Source: Coccinella septempunctata
Taxonomy: Eukaryota; Arthropoda; Insecta; Coleoptera; Coccinellidae
DNA length: 64,000 nt
Direction of reading: 5' to 3'
Assembly (NCBI RefSeq): GCF_907165205.1
Contig: NC_058189.1
Coordinates: 40,016,270 to 40,080,269 of the forward strand
Position numbers and translations under genes: made by a program. The notes under the pieces are model-generated. The model was not told where the DNA came from and ran no database searches. It worked only from the letters and a program-made list of their open reading frames with translations. This document shows positions 24,049 through 36,145 of this stretch, piece after piece (within the stretch, counting starts at the first letter, position 1; the number at the start of each line of letters is the position of its first letter).

Positions 24049-27000
24049 CAGGGTGTTTCATGAGTCGTTGGCCATAGCCCAATGGTGAATGCAGGTCATC
24101 CAGGCCTTTCAGAAACCTTGCTTGTTCTGTATCCTAAAGCTATTAGTTTCGGAGATACGGGGGTGATTCATGAATATTGACCCAAATTTGCGATAGCCAT
24201 AACTCTGGAATGCAAGGTCCGATTTCGATCAAAATTAATGGGTTTGTTCACTTCAGGAAGCTCTTCCAAACAGTTCATAAAATATCGATATTTTCAGGGC
24301 AGTACTCTGAATATCATGATTTTCCTTTCAATCTCCAAAATCTATATTTTTCACATCCTTTATTGAAACTTCGTTATTTCCATAAAAAACTATATAATTT
24401 ATTCTAAGGAATTCGATTTTCACTTTATAAATAAATAAATCAATAAATAAACTTCATTGATCCTTTTGGACATTTAAGAAATGTATAGGACAAGTCATAT
24501 ACTATGGCAAATACAAGAGAAAAAAAAATAACAAATTCAACAAATGGAGTCCTTAAAGAACTCCTCCACACTATAGTAACACCTGTTAGTTAAAAGGAAC
24601 TTAACTTCTCTCTTGAAAGATTTTCCACTCATTGATTTTAAGCGACTGGGCAAATGGTTATATAATTTGATACCTATATAACTCGGTAAGGACTCATATT
24701 TAACTGTATGATGCCTGGGGAAGGCTATGGTATCAGTGTGTCGTGTTTGATACCTATGGTCCCATAAAAATCAGAGCATTTCCTGTATTTTCCGATGTTC
24801 AGGTGGACATAAACAAGACAATAAGGGATGAATATACAAGGGAAGGGAAGAATATGAAACGGACTGAAAATCGGACGACATGAATCACGTGGCCGAAGTT
24901 TGAATATAAGCCTTATGACGCGTTTCTGAGAAATGAAAACTCGATTCGACCCTGCCGGGTAGCCCCAAAGCACTGCATTGTAACTCATAGGACTGTATGC
25001 CATGCTGTAATGAATGGTCAGCAATTCTTCGACAGGGAGACAACTTCTGAGACGTAATAAGGCATAGTAAGTAGTAAGTGCTGTTAAGCCATCCACAAAC
25101 ATGATCTGTGTGGAGATAGCACCTAAGGTTTCCATCCACATGCAGGCCCAGAAATTTCACCCCGTCTGTCGCCCTCAATTCTGCGAGTTTATGATCAAAG
25201 GCTCATCGCTCGGATTATCCTGATTCTGAAACTTGACTATAACCGACTTCTTTAGATTGAGGATTAGTGCGTTTCTGTGGCACCAATCAATGAAACAATT
25301 TACTACGGTTTCGCACAATGATTTCAACTCCTGCCAACTTTTTGCTTTAATAGCGATAGAAGTATCATCCGCAAACATTATCAGAAAATGCACTATAACG
25401 TATACAGACAGATCATTAATAAATAACAAAAACATAAGGGGGCCCAGAACGGATCCCTGAGCGATACCCAAGTTGTTAGTGAACTCGTCAGATGAAACGT
25501 CATTCAATCTCGTATAGATCCTGCGATCAGATAGAAAACTCTTGATCCAATCCAGAAACACGCCCCTGAATCCCATATGGTACATCTTATCTAAAATGAA
25601 GTTATGTTGCAGCGTGTCGAATACCTTCGATAAATCAAAAAATATACCGGCCACGTAGTCATCGCCGTCCAGGTTGCTGGTATATGAAATCGAAAAATTC
25701 ACAACTGGCTGATTGGGTTGACCTATCATGTCCGAAGCCGTGCTGTTGTTCAGATAATACAGAATAATTCGTTAAATAATTGTACATGCGATTATAAATT
25801 ACTCTCTCAAAGACCTTTGACAATTGGCTCAAGATAGATATAGGTCGATAGTTAGTTATGTCTTGGGTATCCCCCTTTTTACGACAATCCTTGTCAGTTT
25901 GAGGACAGTTGGGAAATGACCAGAAGACACTGATTCATTCAGTAAAGAAGCAGCAGGCTCAGATATTAAAGGAGCCAAGAATTTCAGGGCCCTGGCAGAT
26001 ATCATATCGGGACCTGAGCTACTACAATTCTTTAGATAGCAAATGATAGATGAAATTTCCTCGGCAGTAGCGGGAAAGAAGAAGAAATTACTATTGAGGG
26101 AAGTCTGAAAGGTGCAAGAACCAGACAAGGACCTGCCAAAGTGTTTGAGTACAGAGACAACATTCATTTCCGTAAAATATTCGGCAAAAGCCTTCGAAAC
26201 CATCTGAGGACAGAAAATAAGTTCACCATCAACCCACAGGGTAATTTTATTGTCAGTTTTATTTTTATTATTCAATTCGTCATTCACCAACTTCCAAACT
26301 GTTTTGCAAACATTATCGGAATTATGAATATTTTTTTTATTATAATTCAATTTTGAGTATTTTTATAATTGGTTGCACTCAGTCTTTGCTTTTCTATATA
26401 TGTATGATGACTCGGTCGTATTCAAGTTTTCTGTGAGCCAGTGTAGGTACTCCAAATTGTCTCGGGCTGTAATTATTCTTGAATCGATCCAGCCGGGCTT
26501 TTGTCGAAAAGAAAATGAAAACCTATATTTTAGTGGAAAGGCTGCATCAAATGCAGACTTCAACAAGGCAACAAAATTCTCAAACTTATCTTCAAGTGTC
26601 AAATCATTATGAAGCTTCCGAAAATCAGTACTCTCGATCAAGGAATAGAAAATCTTCCAGTTATTATCCGACATAGATCTTATCATATTCCTTCTGGGGA
26701 TGCAGGACTTACTACGACGAAAAATATATTTTAGAATAATTGCTCTATGGTAACCTAAGAACGCATCAAACACAGTTGAATTAACTAGTTGCAAGGCAGC
26801 GTTATTAGCTGCATAGTCAACCTTCTTGGAGGAGGTTAGACCATTCTTATTAGTAACAACTCTAGTTGGTTCTCTAAAGGTAACGTATAAATTGTGACAT
26901 GAAAACAAGTCATTTAGAGAAACGGCGAGATAATCTATGTTGATGTCTCCACACAAGAAAATCACATTCGACAAATATCTGCAGTAGATGAGTACATATT

Positions 27001-27706
27001 CTAAGGATTTAAAAAACGGGTCAGTCACTAGAAGGAGGTCTGTACACACTAATAACACAGAAAGTATTCTCACCAAATTGTACCTTAACCGCACACAGTT
27101 CACAGTGCATCTCCACTGAGAATTTGGCTACATTCAGCTGTTGCACTTGAAGATCCGACCTGACATAGATAATAACACCGCCATGTTGACGGTTAGGTCT
27201 GGTATAAGAGGTATAAGAGGTATAAGAGGAAGCTATCTGATAACCAGCCGGAGTCATGTTGTATTTTGAAAAAATGACAAAATAATTATTCGTTCGGTTC
27301 CCATTCCCTTGTGACAAGTGTGCCATGCAAAGTGAAAATTTAATTTATTAGAATAAATTATGCAGTTTTTCGTGGCAATAACGAAATTTCTGTAAGGGAT
27401 GTGAAAAATATAGATTTTGGGGCTTGAACGGAAAATCATGACATTCTGAGTACTGCCCTGAAAAATATTGATATTTCATGAACCGTTTGAAAGAGCATTT
27501 TAAAGTGAACAAATCCATAAAATTTAATCAAAATCGAACCTTGCATTCCAGAGTTGTGGCTATCGCAAATTTAGGTCAATATTCATGGATCACCCCGTAT
27601 CTCTGAAACTAATAGCCTTAGGATACAAAACAAGCAAGTTTTCTGAAAGGCCTGGATGACCTGCATTCACCATTAGGCTATGGCCAACGACTCATGAAAC
27701 ACCCTC
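24049..27706. mobile_element. TA-flanked inverted arms enclosing a LINE
   Basis: Arms of about 375 bp (24049-24425 and 27327-27706) start CAGGGTGTTTCATGAGTCGT and GAGGGTGTTTCATGAGTCGT, flanked by TA. They share TTCACCATTGGGCTATGGCC-like, TCCAGAGTTATGGCTATCGC-like and GGGCAGTACTC-type blocks. The arms match right up to both edges of the enclosed minus-strand LINE. They have no transposase of their own. Confidence 0.8.
24426..27326 (-). pseudogene. CR1/Jockey-type LINE ORF2, nearly full length
   Basis: In order from the right: endonuclease pieces (PNRQHGGVIIYVRSDL, CVISVYRPPSSD, then FLCGDINIDYLAVSLNDLF and SKKVDYAANN); a linker with KPGWIDSRI; RT pieces (KNCSSSGPDMISARALKFL, LSEQQHGF, then 25175-25729 with AGIFFDLSKVFDTLQ, GIAQGSVLGPLMF and IMFADDTSIA, the active site); and a C-terminal part (GVKFLGLHVDG, YNAVLWGY, SYIGIKLYNHLPSRLKS). 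About five frameshifts break it into 24725-25141, 24885-25178, 25175-25729, 25856-26350, 26363-27103 and 27021-27326. The 3' tail at 24426-24445 is (AAAT)-like. The RT active site is intact but the copy is dead. Confidence 0.85.
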
Positions 27707-27719
27707 TATATTGGCACGG

Positions 27720-28037
27720 AGTCTTATGCTTTTTCTAAATAAATAAGAGCTAGATGAGTTTCTCTATTTTTATGCATCCTCTTCAACACTTCCACTACCA
27801 GCTTTAGGGTGATGATATTACACGACTCTACAAAAAAAAATTTTGTTCTTTGTCCTAACGTTTATATTAAGATTTTCCGGTTAATTATGCACAAAAACGA
27901 AAAGAAAATAACTTTTTTTGGTATAAAGTTTGCTTTTGTGATAGTTATAGTGATAATAGTCGTTCTTCTTTTTTTTTTATAATTTTCAATAATTCAAAAA
28001 GACCGTCCGATGAGAGTGGGGTGTTTACGTTTACAAG
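27720..28037. other. No recognisable gene
   Basis: Short AT-rich spacer with poly-A and poly-T runs. It may contain the 5' flank of the repetitive gene that follows. Confidence 0.4.
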
Positions 28038-28313
28038 GTGCCGCTAGAGGGCACTCGAGTCATAAACAATGATCAGGTGTTGTTTACTAGCCCAGACAAA
28101 CTTCAAATATCGTCAAGAAAGTGTAAATACGATGCTGATGCATTTTGTTTTATATGTGGTCAATTTATTATAATTCGTGACGTGAAATACGAATTAAAGA
28201 CATCTCACGTTCTCTCTGAAGCCTATGAAGCATATTTTGACTTTCCTGTTTGGAATCAAGACAAGCCATGTGCTCCCCATGTTGCTTGTTTTTATTGTAA
28301 ATGCTATCGTTGA
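28038..28313 (+). pseudogene. N-terminal fragment of a repetitive CxxC protein
   Basis: The frame gives KCKYDADAFCFICGQFIII, then EAYEAYFDFPVWNQDKPCAP and HVACFYCKCYR before a stop. The pattern DxFCxICG ... AYF ... NQDKxxAPHxxCxxC matches the first zinc-ribbon-like block of a protein found in many near-identical copies in arthropod genomes, usually several hundred residues longer. This copy is cut after about 90 residues. I do not know its function; it behaves like a repeat or element-borne gene. The true start is uncertain because the first ATG lies in an unconserved leader. Confidence 0.6.
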
Positions 28314-28429
28314 ATCGGTCTCCTAAACACAGAAGCAAACTTTTTCATGCCATATATTTTTTTTTCGTCTAATTAGGATCTAAACTATCGAAATTTTATG
28401 CTTTGCAGTCAAAGTCAAATTTGGTGTTG

Positions 28430-28960
28430 ACCCGTGTTATCAATTGTTGAACTCTCTGCTCTGAATCTTGCTTGTTCTTCAGGGATTTTGTCAGATATCT
28501 CATTTTGAATTTTTTGTTATATGGTCGTGAAATATACTCTCCCGATAAAACATATTTCTGATATTCCTCTGTAATTTTTCGTATATTGTTTGGAGCCTTT
28601 CTTAAAGACGGGAACTGTATATGAAATTGTCCATTCTGAATGCAGCTTTTCTCCTTGATACACCTTGAAAAGGTTATTGTAACATCTCAAGTTTTTTGAC
28701 TGAACCATATTTTACTAGTTCTAAAGGAATATTTCCTGGGCCTGGTGACTTGCGTTGTTTTATGCTTTGACATGCATTTTTAACTTCTTTTTTTTCTTTG
28801 CTGTCGTTTTTATCCATTGTTTTTTATATTTTTTGAGTTCGTCTCTTGAAAGTTTCCCAAAATATTTTTTTCAGGTATTCGCTTCCACGCTTGTATGCTT
28901 TAACTTCCTCCTGTGTACTGTTGGTGTCTGTAATCTGTCTAATCTCAGATATAGTAACAT
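28430..28960 (-). pseudogene. LINE RT N-terminal fragment
   Basis: From the right: EEVKAYKRGSEYLKKIFW, then KACQSIKQRKSPGPGNIPLE with LVKYG (the entry motif before RT proper), then WTISYTVPVFKKGSKQYTKN and YRGISEI (RT motif 1-2: PVFKKG, NYRGIS). Frame changes separate them. It resembles RTE-like insect LINEs. The fragment ends at the edge of the foldback element at 28970, which may have inserted into it. Confidence 0.75.
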
Positions 28961-28969
28961 ATAGTTATA

Positions 28970-29899
28970 CAGGGTGGTGACCAAAAAATTTTTACCACGT
29001 ATTCTACATCAAAAATAAGCCATATGTCAAGAAATGTTTCCTCTCTGAGATACGGGGAGTTAAAATTATAGAAAAAAATGTTTTTTATTAATAACTTTCA
29101 CACTGCTTGAAATATTTTTATGAAATTTGAGACATAGGTTTTGAGCGTCAAGGAGCACGTTTTGCATAATATCATTTCTTTTTCATTCTACCAGTGGCGT
29201 CCGTACTGCAGCGAGACTGAATATTTTCAGATGAAAAAATGATACGCCACTGGTTTTCCCGAAAATAAAAATTACTGTTTAAATCCTTATTCAATTTGGA
29301 GCAAATTCGGTCTCTTGACATTTTGCTGTACGAGGCACCGTTTCCGGTTAAAAAATAAAACACATTCTCATGCATGAAGAAATCGCCAAAATTTGATATG
29401 GTTGGTACATAATAAAACTAACATTATTTTTGCTATATCAAATTTTGGCGATTTCTTCATGCATGAGAATGTGTTTTATTTTTTTAACCGGAAACGGTGC
29501 CTCGTACAGCAAAAAGTCGAGAGACCGAATTTGCTCCAAATTAAATAAAGATTTAAATATTGATTTTTATTGTCAGAAAAACCAGTGGCGTATCATTTTT
29601 TTATCTGAAAATATTCAGTCTCGCTGCAGTACGGACGCCACTGGTAGAATACAAAAGAAATGATAATATGCAAAAAGTGCTCCTTGACGCTCAAAACCTT
29701 TGTCTCCAATTTCATAAAAATATTTCAAGCAGAGTGAAAGTAATTAATAAAAAACCTTTTTTTTTCTATAATTTCAACACCCCGTATCTTGGAGAGGAAA
29801 CATTTCTCGACATATGTTTATATGACAAACTAGGGATTATTTTTGATATATTATAGAATACGTGGTTAAAATTTCTTGGTTACGATCTGGATCACCCTG
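28970..29899. mobile_element. 930-bp foldback MITE with TA duplication
   Basis: The ends CAGGGTGGTGACC and (inverted) CAGGGTGATCCAG are flanked by TA at 28968-28969 and 29900-29901. The arms of about 430 bp are near-complements, meeting around a ~25-bp loop at 29405-29430. Each arm holds the same internal mini-palindrome bounded by CAGTGGCGT and ACGCCACTG. The two similar open frames on opposite strands (29172-29375 and 29430-29663) are mirror images of one another and are not genes. Confidence 0.9.
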
Positions 29900-29901
29900 T
29901 A

Positions 29902-32900
29902 TAATAAATAGAATTATGACTTCGATGTGAATATTCTGAGATGAATTGATAAGGATATAAATCTCAAGCTTCATTTATAGCATTATCAAATCGTATCGGA
30001 TAACAAGTTTTTCTTATTTATTCCGACTCAATAGTCCGACTCAATATTCAATTGAGTTATCCACCTGAATTCATAGCCTAAAAATGTAGTAATACTCGTA
30101 CCAGCATCGTAATCGATTTTGCCGAACCAGCAGCTTTCTTCTATTTACCTTCACTCCAAATATAAAACACCCCTTTCATTTCGGAAAGAGATGAGTATGC
30201 TAAATTAAACTGCAGTAAGATACCATTTGCCTCGGCGTTTCAACAGCGATATTTTTCCCTTTCAGGCAACAAGTAAGAATGCCTCTGTCCATTTTATTTT
30301 CCCGAATTTAATGCCTTGTCACTGGATCGTGAATTCCTCGGGAGATATTAGACTAAAATATATTTCTACTTTATTGGTTTCCATATCCTTTCGCATCCTC
30401 CTTGCGAGAGATCAACTAACAGGTTTGACTCCTCATTATATCGAACAGAGAATACATTCCTCTCCTTTCTTCACTATACTTTTTTTCTCTTTGTACAATT
30501 TTTTTTCTTATTTTTAAGAAGCAGGAATACATCTTTTGTCTTTGTCATCCAGCAGATTAATTGAAAACAGAAAAGAAGGCAAGTTGGGTAAAAAAACTAA
30601 ATCTTGGAAACATACTCAGAACGTACAGCTCATTTACTGAAATCGAAATCGATAATAGATCTTTCTATTTTTTCGCCTATCAGAGCTAATTCGGAGATTG
30701 AAATTCATATAATAAACGTTATTTCCACGACGATTTCCAACTTACAGTTGTCTTTTCGGTGCGACAGATATCTCATGTCCAGCAAATGTATCGCGGAAGA
30801 TTAATTTATTCTTTTAGAGGAGCCGTTGCAAAATATGAAACACAAATGAATATACGAGTATGTTATATTACTGGTTGCATTATCACCGGTTAAATGACGG
30901 GCCAAAGACGTGAACGACGGCTAGATGATGGCATCGATATTCCAGCAATCGCCCTCCATATCGACCGAATTAGGTGTTGATAGATGTTTGACAGTGAATA
31001 TTAAGAGGGTCTACACCATTATAGTGGTCAGTTCAAAAAAAAAAAAATGAATATCTCAAAGCTTGGTCCCACTACAAATTAATTGTTGCAGTGATACAAA
31101 GTGATGTTTATCTGTTTAAGACATATCTATAGCAGAACAGACTATTGATTTATATTATATTATTGATATCAATAAAATGTTTACCTGAAGCATAGTTTGA
31201 ATATTCTTATCACAGGGTGTGCAAACTTTGGGCCAAAATTTCATAGTGATTTTGAAGCAATTTTCAACTAAAGTGTTTTTAAAGTATTATTCAATACTCG
31301 TTGGTTGTAAATTCGTCATAGTTCTAATATTTTTACAAAATATTAGAATCTTGGATAACTTTACAAAACATAGAAAGACCTTAGTTGTGCCATCAAGGCA
31401 TTCACTGTCTGTTGTGACACAGGCTAGCCCGCCCCTTTCAGTTGTACATTTAAGGTCCATAAAAACAAGATACCTATCTCGCCTTTGATGATACTCTTTC
31501 GTGAGACCTTGACCAGAGCAGACGTATTTCATAGTGCTGTGAAAGTGAAAGTAGAAGTGAAAGTGCCCACTAGCAAAGCTACGGAATTTTTGATTCCGTC
31601 TGTGAAGTTTGTGTAGGTTCTATATGTGTATGTGTTATCGCAATTTCAATTCGTTAAAATTTTCAAAGTTGGTGTTCATCTGCCAGAGTCCAGGTCTAGA
31701 TCGTTGGTTCAGCAGAAAGCATTAGGTGAGCTTATTTTTCGTATCTATTTCCTGATTCTTTCATAGCGTAGAAAATTTTTGGCTTTATTTCACTGTTAAA
31801 AATTGGAGTGGTTTTTAACCCAACTCTATCAGCTCGGTGCACAACTCTATTAACTCGGTGACTGCGTTTATCGTTGCACGCTTCTGTGAACGTAACCTTA
31901 AAATCGCAGTTGATCAGCTGTTCAAAAAAACCGGTGAAACCTGTTGAATCTGCTGAATTCATTCATTCCATTCAAGATTCTTCGATCGCTCAAGTGATTT
32001 GTAAACTTGGTGTAATCTATATCGAGGTTTTAGTGCACGCTCATTCTACATTTATTCCACTCAAATTATAATAATATTAATTCATAAGTATTTTTGGATT
32101 AACATCTCGAAAGGTACAGTACTTTTTTCATACAACAAAAAATGAAATCATTTTTTGCATGTGGCTCGTTAGAATATCATTTACTTAATTTTCCTCTCAA
32201 CATTCACTCCATCGCTATGCCTTTTCTCACTATTACATTTGAAATATTCTGCTCTACATCTCTCTATCATATTTGCATGTAGATTTTCGCAATTTTCTCC
32301 AAATCTCTCAATCAACCACGTGCCCAATGTACCTAATTGCTTCAACCTCCTCAAAATGCATCGATATACCATTCGCCTTAAAATCACATCACCTCGAAAA
32401 CCACTCACATTTTGATTTATCTGAGTTTAGCACCATGTTCACATTTCACACCACTCTATTAGAAGCTCACAAAGTTGTATTAACTCTCATTTTGTATACA
32501 TGTCACCTCAGATTAACTTTACACCTCTTACGATCAGACTGCTCAGGCCTCTTCAAGTTTCAGGTACCTCTACGCTCAAGTTGGACACTTCGAAGGCATC
32601 TCATAGACCAGATCGAGATCCATCTCATAACACTCAGAATTCTGAATAATGGAATACTCTCAATTAACTCTCTTGGACAAACTGGTTTGTGGTAACGCTC
32701 GAGCAGGTCCAACCTGATTTCAACTCAATAAGTATAATTTATTATAAACTTTTGCATGACTCTATTACCTGAAAATTATTTTGCCTTATTTCTTTTCTCT
32801 AACGTTATGAACTGCTCTTCTTGTTTCATCTCAATTATGAATACTATTCATTAATTCTTTCTACGATTACAATACTTCATTTCTCTATATTGCATTTGTA

Positions 32901-33461
32901 ACACAACTACCTCAACTTATGAACTATCATAGAAAACCTTCTGCTTTTCTAATAGATTTGCTATTTCTGTAAGCGTTGGTAGTCATCTCTCTCATTTCTA
33001 TCTCATCTCAGCTGTCTCATTACATTACATGTCTCTAATTTCTCAAATTGTCACTGCAACCTTTTGTTTTTCTGATAGCGAGATAGTTTGTGCAACCATG
33101 AACTCTTTCACTGTAAACGTTGCGACACTAGCATCAATTCATAAATATCAAGCTCAATTATTATGCAACTCAAAATACATAAACAAGTTTTGACGTATAT
33201 CTATCTCAATTCTTATCCAACACATAATAATTGATCTTGTTACACAATACATGAAATTCACTTAACCTGCTCTCTCAAGCAAATACAACGTTCTGAATTT
33301 CTTGTTGAAACATTACTCTCAAATTCTCTCAATAACTTCTCAATAATTGTAAATAGGTTCACTCTGTTTAGATGTTGTATATAATTTTACTTCATGCGAG
33401 TATCTATTTATTATGTGAAGTGTTTGATGTACAATAAAGATTTTATTTTACCATCTTCAAC
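29902..33461. other. No recognisable gene; G-poor stretch at 32160-33445
   Basis: No family was recognised in the open frames here. From about 32160 to 33445 the plus strand is markedly poor in G and rich in T, C and A, with many CTCTCA/CTCAA words, and ends with AATAAAGATTTTATTTTA near 33433. This could be a transcribed non-coding or untranslated region with a polyadenylation signal, or part of an unrecognised long element. Confidence 0.4.
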
Positions 33462-33465
33462 TTAA

Positions 33466-33704
33466 CCCTCTTATGCCCAAGTTTTTTTCTTTTTTAAAAT
33501 TAGTTCCGTATAGTTTCAAGTTAGCTTATGTATAATCTACATATTTTTTTCGCAAATAGTTAAATGATTTACACTAACACCTGTTCTCACAAAATGAACC
33601 TATACTGAAGCGAACATGTACAGTTGAACTAAACTGCTCACAGGGAATAATTTTGTATCCACTTATATGCAACCAGTATCAAGGCGGAGTTGGGTATTAG
33701 AGGG
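33466..33704. mobile_element. piggyBac-type MITE
   Basis: The 239-bp sequence begins CCCTCTTATGCCCAA and ends TTGGGTATTAGAGGG, an imperfect 15-bp inverted repeat. It is flanked on both sides by TTAA (33462-33465 and 33705-33708), the diagnostic target of piggyBac elements. No coding sequence is present, so it depends on a transposase elsewhere. Confidence 0.85.
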
Positions 33705-33864
33705 TTAATCATTTGGTAACAGTTCAATTTCAAGTAATTGCCAAAAATCTCAAGACTCAGATTTTTGAACAATCATAGTTATATTAGAATATTTTAGTGA
33801 ATATTCCTGAATATTTTATCATTTTCAAATTGTTTGATATTTTGAGTAATCTATTCATAAAACC

Positions 33865-34950
33865 ATGTCGGAAACCTGAGATAATGAGGAAGCGACCGAT
33901 GCTGAAGAATTCAGCGACGGCGAACACGACGGGCTTGTAAAGCTCAGAGATGAAAATGGGCAGTTGAAAGCACAAATTGTCAAACTGACAGTTGGTCGGT
34001 GAGATGTGCCTCTTGAGTGAGGAAATGAACCGAATTAATATGCCGAAATCCCTCACTTACGCCGCAATCACAAAACCAATAGCGGGTTCCAAAAATAATT
34101 CCCTTAAGGAAATTGTTTCACAACCCGAAACGAAGAAAAATGTTGCAACGCTGGTTGCGAAGGCCCAAAACGCGCCCTCAACTAAACGCGCGCGAAAAGA
34201 AAGCTCCCCTTCTGATGAGGAGACCGTCAAAAAGACATTGGAAGTGCCTAAAAGGGATAAAATCCTACCCATCACGATGATGGAGACATCAGATTGGGAA
34301 GAGATCTCGAAATCTCTCTATATTCAATTCAGTTATAACCGGGCTACCGTAGTGAAAGACGGAATCAAGATTATAGCAACAACTGCAGATGACTACAGAA
34401 AATTAACTAAATTCTTCGACCAACTTGGAAAGGAGTACCTACTTCACATACCAGATGGAGGAGGAAAAAGAAATTTACGCCGTCATTAGGCATCTGCCAA
34501 TAGACGCAGATCTGGAGTTGATAAAAAATGACCTGAAATTCCAGGGAATCGATGATGCTGAGGTGTCTAGAATGACATAAAACAAAACGAGAAAGCCAAT
34601 AATATTATATCTGGTTAAACCACAAAAGAAGGAGATATTCGACTTCCAACGACTTTACGACCTCTGTATTGTAGTCGAATCAAAAAAGAAGGCAGAAAGT
34701 CCAAGCCAATGCTTCAGATGCCAAAGGTACGGACATGCACAAAACAAATGCTCCTTCCCGTTGAGATGTGTGAAGTGTTCGGGAAACCATAGCAGCAAAG
34801 TGAACTCACCAGGAAAGGTGAAGAAAGAAACGCTACATACGTTTTATGTGAAGAGCCGGCCAAAAACAAACCGAACAGAAAAAGCTGTCGAAAAAGGCAA
34901 CACCTGCAGGAAAAGTTCAGGAAACTGAAAAATCCAAAACTGCAGAACAG
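33865..34950 (+). pseudogene. Jockey-like LINE ORF1 (gag-like), frameshifted
   Basis: The ATG at 33865 gives MSET then a stop, then an acidic, probably coiled-coil stretch (GLVKLRDENGQLKAQIVKL). A long frame at 33992-34489 is lysine/serine-rich. A frameshift near 34470 leads to EIYAVIRHLPIDADLELIKN, typical of the PRE_C2HC-type region of Jockey gag, followed by CFRCQRYGHAQNKC (CCHC knuckle) and CVKCSGNHSS (second, degenerate knuckle) near 34710-34800. The product would bind element RNA. At least four stops or frameshifts show it is dead. Confidence 0.8.
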
Positions 34951-35170
34951 GAAAAGAAGAAAGAAACTTTCGAACCTTTGCAGAAGAAGGAGGAACAGAA
35001 AAAGCTTCAATTAAAACCGACTGTATATAGTCAAAAAGAAAGAAGAAAAATATCTCAATCAGCCGATTGATAGATAGATATTTTTACGGAAAAATTTTTG
35101 AACAAGATAATGTTGAAAATTGAAAGGCAAATTAAAAAACGCTCCAAGCATTATTCAGTAAACTGAATTA

Positions 35171-36086
35171 ATGGACCTTACAGATAGTAGGAAGAAATCC
35201 CTCAAGATAATCTCGTGGAACAAAAACGGGATCAACACTCGGAAAGCCGAGATAAAAAAAAATAATATCAGAGAGACAACCTGATATTATAGCCCTACAG
35301 AAAACAAGAATAAACCGGAACAGACGACGGAATTTCATGAATAATGAAACATACAGATGCGACAAAATAACAAACACTGCAGGAGGAGTAGCAATTTTGG
35401 TGAGAACAGATCTGAAACACTACTTGAAAAGTAGATCCGACGAAACACAAGGAGAAACAGAAAGAGTGACGATTGTTGCAGAATTAAATCGACAAAGAGT
35501 CGAAATTACCTCGGCATATAAGCGACCACAAAACAATTTATTGGAAGAAGAGATAAAACACATATTGTCAGGAATAAACCCGAAAATCTGCATCGGAGAT
35601 TTCAACTGTAAATCCCCATTTTGGAACACCAGAACAGAGAAAAGAAATGGCAAAAAACTCAAGGATTTCGCCGAAAAACAAAATGCCATAGTGATTGGAC
35701 CAGAGTTACCGACATATCTTGCTTTTGGTATAGGAATACCAGATGTAACAGATATATATTTCAAGAATCCTCGATTGAAACTTTGGAAGATGGAACCTCA
35801 AACCACAATCCCGTGGAATTGACAATTGAAGAAGAACCAAGGGAATAACTGATGGAAATAAGAGAATATACCAATTGGGCCAAATGCAGCCGTTTAATAG
35901 AATCGGAAATAAGACAAATACCAACAATAAGCCCTCCAGAGGATCTGGAACGTGCGGTTGATAAACTGGAAAAGATAATATTAAAAGCTTACGAAAAAAG
36001 CACGAGCAGAGTGAAGAGACCAACACCAAGTCATCCGCATGGCGATACGCTTAAAGAAGTAAAAGATCTTATACGAGAAAATAGAA
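35171..36086 (+). pseudogene. Jockey-like LINE ORF2, endonuclease part
   Basis: The ATG at 35171 starts MDLTDSRKKSLKIISWNKNG, an apurinic-type endonuclease N-terminus with the catalytic-site WN. DIIALQKT follows after a frameshift, in place of the usual LQET. Then come GGVAILVRTDLKHYL, ICIGDFNCKSPFWN (GDFN motif) and, after another frameshift, SNHNPVELTI (catalytic SNH). The linker KDLIRENR runs into the foldback insertion at 36087. ORF2 resumes at 41268. Confidence 0.85.
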
Positions 36087-36145
36087 GGTCTATCAAGTTA
36101 GCCCGGAAGTTCTGGCATTTCGAAGAGAAAATTTTTTCAGTGAAA

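Noticed and set aside
29172..29663. Two similar 67-77-residue frames on opposite strands
   Set aside because: They are mirror images created by the foldback MITE arms.
31219..31532. Overlapping frames with a hydrophobic N-terminal stretch, as a possible membrane protein
   Set aside because: No family resemblance, no promoter or splice support, and the region includes a small AT hairpin near 31322-31349.
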